Positions 58,126 to 64,000 of a stretch of 64,000 bases of DNA are shown piece after piece. The stretch is from positions 1,543,001 to 1,607,000 of the forward strand of contig JAIGNY010002073.1 in assembly GCA_020152595.1 (NCBI GenBank). Reading direction: 5' to 3'. Each line of letters starts with the position of its first letter. Position 1 is the stretch's first letter. The notes under the pieces were generated by a model. It was given only the letters and a program-made list of their open reading frames with translations. It was not told the DNA's origin and made no database searches. Position numbers and translations under genes: made by a program. Origin of the DNA: Chiridota heheva. Taxonomy: Eukaryota > Echinodermata > Holothuroidea > Apodida > Chiridotidae.

Positions 58126-58865
58126 AGGGAAGATTGATTGCTGAATGTGAAGATTGCTGAATGTGAAGATTGCTGAATGTGAAGATTGCTGAATGGGAAA
58201 ATTGCTGAATGGGAAGATTGCTGAATGGGAAGATTGCTGAATGAGAAGAATGCTGAATGGGAAGATGCTGAACGGGAAGATTGCTGAATGGGAAGATTGC
58301 TGAATGGAAAGATTGCTGAATAGGAAGATTGCTGAATGGGAAGATTGCTGAATGGGAAGATTGCTGAATGGGAAGATTGCTGAATGGGAAGATTGCTGAA
58401 TGGGAAGATTGCTGAATGAGAAGATTGCTGGATGGGAAGATGCTGAATGGGAAGATTGCTGAATGGGAAGATTGCTGAATGGGAAGATTGCTGAATGGAA
58501 AGATTGCTGAATAGGAAGATTGCTGAATGGGAAGATTGTGCTGAATGGAAAGATTGCTGAATAGGAAGATTGCTGAATGGGAAGATTGCTGAATGGGAAG
58601 ATTGCTGAATGGGAAGATTGCTGAATGGGAAGATTGCTGAATGGGAAGATTGCTGAATGGGAAGATTGCTGAATGGGAAGATTGCTGAATGAAAAGATTG
58701 CTGAATGGAAAGATTGCTGAATGGGAAGATTGCTGAATGGGAAGATTGCTGAATGGGAAGATTGTTGAATGAGAAGATTACTGAATGGGAAGATTGCTGA
58801 ATGGGAAGATTGTTGAATGAGAAGATTACTGAATGGGAAGATTGCTGAATGGAAAGATTGCTTAA
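58126..58865. repeat. 16-bp minisatellite GATTGCTGAATGGGAA, about 46 copies
   Basis: Long regular array with scattered one-base variants. The variant block GAATGGAAAGATTGCTGAAT then AGGAAG recurs at about 58305, 58494 and 58546, showing internal duplications of multi-unit blocks. Confidence 0.97.
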
Positions 58866-59647
58866 TTCAGGAAACTGAAATGCATTTCTTCTGCATCTTT
58901 TTGGTAGTTACTGCTTTTAGGTTTTTTCAGATTAACCAAACTGGGGAAATATTGATCGACAGCAATTAGTAACAGTTTGTTGATTAACAACATTTGCTAT
59001 CTTGCTTCAGAGGTTTTTCACAATTTTGTTGACATCTTTGCTGTATTTCTGCAACATTTTGTTGGAAATAGGACCAATTGCTACCAACCTGGTATCTGGT
59101 AGGGTGAAAATTATGGCAGGTATGTGATGCAAAAAATTGTTTTCTTTGCACATGATGCCATCAATAAAGTGCCTTAACCATGTTCTTCACTACACTTATG
59201 TTCTCTCAGGATACTAATCATGATGTAACATGGTAGATGCATTTCTAATGTAGATTTGATAAATGTGCAATATTTGGTAGCTTTGATGAAATTATTTATG
59301 AATAGAAAAGTTTTCATTCAAATGGTGTACTGTTCTTATTCATTTCTTTATCGAAATGAGTGAATTAGAAAGGATGCAGATAACAACACTGGAACATGGT
59401 TGAACCTTGATATTCTTTGTATTTTTTCATCCTATTATCTTTATTGTAATTTTGCTTTAATGTATATTGGGTCCCCCCCAAAAGTTGGGGCAAAATCTGG
59501 ACTTCCTGAAAAATGGGGGCTATGGTCACTTGCGCCTCTCCCTTCCCCACCAGCTTCAACAGATAAAGAAATGATGGAACACTGGGGACTAACCACCAAA
59601 ATTTGTAACTTATCTACTGACAATCAATTTAAGGTTCATTAGGTACA
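58866..59647. other. Intergenic sequence, nothing recognised
   Basis: No supported gene. Short frames on both strands at 59365-59642 show no family motif. Confidence 0.4.
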
Positions 59648-60119
59648 CAGTGGCATAACAAGAATTGTTTTGTGGGAGGTGAGGACCTAAATTTTCAGAC
59701 AAATTAGACATCAAATTGGTAGATTTTGTATGGAATCCGTATTTAGACAACACCAATATTTACCTTTTTGTGCTGAAAATATGATGTAAACCGTCTTTTT
59801 AGAGTTTTTAGGGAGGATCCAGGGGGCTAGGGGACCTTTCCTGTTTCCAAGGTCCCCTTGGCCACAAAAAAAACAACAAGGAGAGTTGGATTAAATTTTA
59901 CTAATGATGCCTTTTCCCCATTTAAGCCTGTCTCTTTAAATTGTATTTCCAAATTCCTGGATTTTTAAGGGAATTAATGTCATGATTACAATACAGTAGT
60001 TTGACTAGGGAAGAGGGAGTTGTAAAATATCAGACTTACCAACAACCTACAATTAACATATTCCATATTAACAAATTGCCTACCTGAGAGGGTTTCACCT
60101 TCCTGGTTGCATGCTTTTA

Positions 60120-61170
60120 AAAACTGGTCAAATGTGTTAAAATGATTGGAAATTTTGGTGGAATTTGGCAACATTACCTGAAAATTAAGACACCCAAAAA
60201 TCAAAGAAAATTGCCTGGAAAGAAAAGAAATTACCCGAAAATGATTGAAATTTCCCGAAAATAAAGGAAATGTCCAAGGGGAAACTGCCACCTAAGAAGT
60301 TTGTGCATTCTTCTCAGTTGGGATTTCAAATTGGGAAATTTCTAAAATACAATTGGTACCATCGAAGGGAAATTTGGTAAGTTTAAATTTTTTGTAGAAT
60401 TTGGCAACATTACCCGAAAATTGAAGACCATTACCCGAAAAACCAAAGAAAATTGCCTGGAAAGAAAGGAAATTACCCCAATATGATTGAAATTTCCTGA
60501 AAGTAAGAAAATGTTCCATGAAAACTGCCACCAGAGAAAACGGTATGTGCATTCTTCTCAGTTGGGATTTCAAATTGGGAAATTTCTCAAATACAATTGG
60601 TACCATCGAAGGGAAATTTGGTAACTAAATTTTTTGTAGAATTTGGCAACATTACCCAAAAATTGAAGACCATTACCCGAAAAACCAAAGAAAATTGCCT
60701 GGAAAGAAAGGAAATTACCCCAATATGATTGAAATTTCCTGAAAGTAAGAAAATGTTCCATGAAAACTGCCACCAGAGAAAACGGTATGTGCATTCTTCT
60801 CAGTTGGGATTTCAAATTGGGAAATTTCTCAAATACAATTGGTACCATCGAAGGGAAATTTGGTAACTAAATTTTTTGTAGAATTTGGCAACATTACCCG
60901 AAAATTGAAGACCATTACCCAAAAACCAAAGAAAATTGCCTGGAAAGAAAGAAAATTATCCCAATAGAATTGAAATTTCCTGAAAGTAAGGAAATGTCCC
61001 ATAAAAACTGCCACCAGAGAAAACGGTATGTGCATTCTTCACAGTTGGGATGTCAAATTGGGAAATTTCTAAAATACAATTAGTACCATCGAAGGGAAAT
61101 TTGATAACTTGAAATTATTGGTAATTTTGATAAGATTTGGCAACATTACCGGAAAAATACAATTTTTTAA
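60120..61170. repeat. Tandem array of a 240-bp unit, four copies plus ends
   Basis: The anchor TTGGCAACATTACC occurs at 60165, 60401, 60643, 60885 and 61137. Units also share GGTACCATCGAAGGGAAATT and GTGCATTCTTCTCAGTTGGG. Minus-strand frames of about 92-104 codons with the repeated MHIPFSLVAVFM stretch come from this array and are not considered genes. Confidence 0.93.
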
Positions 61171-61833
61171 CAACAATGTTTAAAGGAAACTAGTGCAAAT
61201 TTGGGGAGTATCTTATCTCCCCCTGGCCCTTCCCCCTACACCATATTTACATGGACCCTGTTTATAAGTTATGACCATTTTGTTATGTGTCATTGGAAGA
61301 GGACCAATTTTCTGGCATCAATGAAAATATTTTAAAGATAAAAGCAGGAGTCTTCAACTCTGTCACAAAAGGTCATTGCCAAAATGTGTGTGTGTGTGTG
61401 TGTGTGAAGGAGGAGGGGGAGGGGAATTTCCTCTTAATGATATACAGGGTAAATATTATTCATTTTTTTTATAAATGCACATTCCACAATATCTGAGGAA
61501 TTCCTTGCGGTGCTTGTCCACACCAGTCCTGTCACCCCCTTCCTCTCCTTTCTTCCTCATATCAAAAGAGTGGCATAGACCCTGTAAACTTGTGTGAATC
61601 TTTTATAATGTTTATATGTATTGATTTCTTTCTTTAGATGCACGGCAAAACTGGTTGCCTTTTTTTTGTCAACACCCCCTTCCCCATAGTTTAATGATAA
61701 TTTGACGTATTTAAAAAGCTTCATCGAAGTTTTCTATTTCGTATTGCGAGAAATGTTAATTTATTGGTTCTTTGTGATTTTTTTTTGTTAAATAAATAAT
61801 CCCATTTAATAGAGAAATTTCAACTTAAAATAA

Positions 61834-61862
61834 TCAGGGAGCTCTAACTAACAGCTCCCTGA
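61834..61862. mobile_element. CAGGGAGCT hairpin with possible AATAA duplication
   Basis: TCAGGGAGCT and AGCTCCCTGA form a perfect 10-bp stem around nine bases, flanked by AATAA on both sides. The flanks are low complexity, so the duplication is uncertain. Related stems are at 21666 and 48407. Confidence 0.5.
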
Positions 61863-62040
61863 AATAACCATCTGTCCATGCCACCCCCTCCCTCCCTCAA
61901 AACATCACATTTTTCAACAAAAAAATCTGCTTGGGGGACAGGATTATCAGACCTTTTGTTTGATATGCGAAATTGTATATCATATTGTAATTAGCTACCT
62001 CTAATTATAACCCCCTCCTTTCCTCCTGCCCCTCCTGAGA

Positions 62041-62440
62041 GGACTAACATAACATAATAAGATGACGGAATAAGAATGTGAATCACCCCATAGAAAGCCC
62101 AAAATAACACTACCACCACCACAAAAAAAAAAAAAATCAAAGACGCCCAGAGTTAGTCAAGAACTTATCAATGTTGACTTTAAAATTGTGAACAGAATTG
62201 GAGCTAACTACCCCACTCTGGTAAAACCATTCCCTCATTAACAACTCTTTGCGAAAATGCTGAACCTGAATCATATCGCCACATGCTCCTCTCAACTCAA
62301 GCGTGGTCAAAGCAAGAATTCACAACCTAGATTTATGGAAGAGATTTCTTATTTCGGGAATAAGTCTTGTCTAATCTGCTAGTGGCTCTTCGCTAAACCT
62401 GCTCCAAAATGAACTTATCCTTCTCATAAAAGGGACAGGA
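62041..62440 (-). pseudogene. CR1-type LINE, C-terminal and 3' end fragment
   Basis: On the minus strand: KFILEQV, RRATSRLDKTYSRNKKSL, then LRGACGDMIQVQHFRKELL, and VVSSNSVHNFKVNIDKFL just before the 3' end. The first block matches 23540-23620 in the plus-strand CR1 copy, so both are one family. The fragment is 5'-truncated and has stops. Confidence 0.8.
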
Positions 62441-62891
62441 TTGTTTTCCCCCTAACAATGTTATCCGGTCTCGCTATGCCACTGGTATTAACACATGTAT
62501 GTACATCAAGTGCCCTTTGAAACATCGCTTAATGTAGCAATCTCATTGCTACCCACCCAAAATTAAGTAATCCCCCGCTCAAGGTGATATGGAAAGATGA
62601 AGTTTATAAAAGAGTTTAGCAATTTAGCTTCGCGACCAATATTTTTCAAAATACAGAGCTTTTGAAATGGGGACTAGACCACTCCTTTCTAATTCCCTCT
62701 AAACAACTTTTAAAGATAAAAAAGTTCAGAAAAGACAGTCACCAAACCATTTTTGAACATTGGGTGGGGGAAGGGGGGAGATAATACGCCCGAGTATTGA
62801 ACTCCCATTTTATATTCGACGAAAACCAGAAAGACTAAATTTAATGACAATATACATTACACACAAACAGTCTGAAGTATCCGATTGACAG

Positions 62892-63080
62892 GTCATTCGT
62901 TTTGCAAAGCGAATGACAATTGAGTTTTAATACAAACGAAAAAAATAGGGTTTAGGTTAGGATTAGGTTAAATTGTCATTTGTTTTGACCCCCTCTGTCA
63001 TTAGGTTTAGTAATTTTAGTTTTTTTGGATTTACCGTCATTCGCTCTGTACAATCCAGTTGTCATTTCGTTTTAGTAGCA
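62892..63080. other. Cluster of GTCATT(C/T)G words including a 26-bp near-palindrome
   Basis: GTCATTCG and CGAATGAC at 62892-62899 and 62910-62917 surround TTTGCAAA and together form a nearly perfect 26-bp inverted repeat. Further copies lie near 62974, 62997, 63037 and 63060, the last about 115 bp before the start codon at 63178. This could be a promoter-linked motif cluster or a repeat remnant. Confidence 0.55.
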
Positions 63081-63177
63081 CCCATAACCGGGGCGCTATT
63101 CAACAATTTAGAATGTTATTTTTACCTTCTCCTTATCAATTGTGAGAGCGGCCTTAACCTACGCGGGAATCATCACG

Positions 63178-63267
63178 ATGTCGTCCGAAGTAAACATTAA
63201 AGATTGCCCATTTTGCACGTCCGATAAGACAATTTGTCGAGAAACTGATGAATTTTTGAAGTTTCAG
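63178..63267 (+). CDS. Probable first coding exon of an unidentified gene
   Basis: ATG followed by MSSEVNIKDCPFCTSDKTIC, then RETDEFLKFQ, ending at a consensus donor CAG|GTAAC in phase 0. CPFC with a further Cys seven residues on suggests a zinc-binding start, but I do not recognise the protein. The surrounding bases are less AT-rich with CpG (GGGGCGC, ACGCGGG), as at a promoter. No second exon is visible in the remaining 730 bp, so the gene continues to the right. Confidence 0.5.
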
Positions 63268-64000
63268 GTAACTACACACAGGATTGTTGTAGTTTTTGAC
63301 TAAGCATTGTTTTGCTATCAAGATTCGTAACTGAAATGCGCTGTGCAGTTTTTTTGCAACTTGGTTTCCTAGATGTTGTGGTCAATACATAATCATCCTA
63401 ACGTACTGGACCTTGTCAACCTAGGCTACAGTACAGTATGTGGACCAGTTCCAAGGAAAAATGTGTTTTTTATTTAATAATTCCTTAATTGTCCCATGCT
63501 TTAAGGATTGCAGAACAAATTGCAATTACATTTTCCATGTACAAATTGTGTATATTCAAGGCATATGTTATTTTCTTTCAATCTTGATCAAAAGAGTGCC
63601 AAAATTTTAGTTGATCACCATTATTTTTGCATAACTTGTAGACTTCGTAGGTAAGGCTTAACATGTCTTTTCCAAGTAAGTTAATTTGCCCTCAATGCCT
63701 TAAGATAAGACTAGAATATTGGTGTATGTAACAACAAAATCCATCATTCTCCATGAGCACTACATAAGATTCCATTTTGGAACCTAAATTTTTAGTGGAA
63801 CTAATCTCATGAATGCAATTTTTAAACTTTCAAAAAAATCTTCACACAATATCAAATTTAAATCAAAATTACACTGTTAGACAGAAAACATACTTGCAGT
63901 TCTTCCTGTTATAAAGAAAAACTATCATTTCCAAGTTTCCGAATAGTTATGAGTAAACAGACAGCATGGCAGTATGGCTAGAAAACTCACCCTCACAAAT
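63268..64000. other. Presumed intron 1 of the gene starting at 63178
   Basis: AT-rich, no acceptor with a convincing exon seen before the window ends. Confidence 0.4.

Larger units (their letters stand above)
59648..62484. mobile_element. Possible TIR element with CAGTGGCATA ends
   Basis: The left end CAGTGGCATAACAAG and the right end, complemented, CAGTGGCATAGCGAG agree at 13 of 15 positions. No clean target duplication. The interior holds a tandem array (60120-61170), a CAGGGAG hairpin and a CR1 fragment. It shares the CAGTGG end and the AAATTTCCCGAAAATTGAAG-type interior with 33656-35207, so they may be the same family. Confidence 0.45.

Noticed and set aside
58126..58865. CRISPR-like array
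   Set aside because: Units are contiguous 16-mers without spacers, in an animal genome. It is a minisatellite.
60292..61035. Repeated minus-strand frames beginning MVPIVFEKFPNL or MHIPFSLV
   Set aside because: Each is a copy of the 240-bp tandem unit. The phase is lost between copies and no family is recognised.

Overview
The window is a piece of an animal nuclear genome. It is AT-rich, intron-split and crowded with transposons, microsatellites and minisatellites. Frequent TAGGCCTA-type words, a mixture of RTE, CR1 and I-clade LINEs with Ty3/gypsy and hAT elements, and the two recognisable genes all fit a marine invertebrate deuterostome such as an echinoderm. That assignment is inference, not proof.

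Left part (1-16 kb): a WASP/N-WASP-type actin-nucleation regulator lies on the minus strand. The start codon is at 12891 and seven coding exons can be read down to 2703: a WH1 domain, a basic stretch, a CRIB motif and the start of the autoinhibitory helix. The proline-rich and WH2/VCA parts must lie beyond the left edge. A decayed RTE LINE occupies one intron on the opposite strand. A TTAA-flanked foldback MITE sits in another.

Middle (16-32 kb): mostly mobile DNA. In order there are a LINE 3' remnant, a 1.4-kb (AT)n tract, a TTAA MITE, a CR1 LINE split by another TTAA MITE, a TIR transposon with a second foldback element inside it, and a Ty3/gypsy LTR retrotransposon. The LTR element is on the minus strand, has 138-bp LTRs and a tRNA-Leu primer site, and is interrupted by a 1,005-bp hAT copy with an 8-bp target duplication.

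Right part (32-56 kb): a complete plus-strand phospholipid phosphatase gene (PAP2/LPP family) has six coding exons from 32259 to 55274, predicted 353 aa, with all three phosphatase motifs. Introns 1-4 each contain one or more different minisatellites (18, 24, 37, 54, 14 and 19 bp). Intron 1 also holds nested transposons. Downstream are another TTAA MITE, a 16-bp minisatellite, a TIR element with a 240-bp tandem array, and a probable first exon of an unidentified plus-strand gene at 63178-63267.

I see no operon-like or defence-like system. The most unusual signals are families of TTAA-flanked foldback elements, tiny palindromes of the CAGGGAG type (one flanked by perfect 9-bp direct repeats), and the heavy minisatellite load in one gene's introns.
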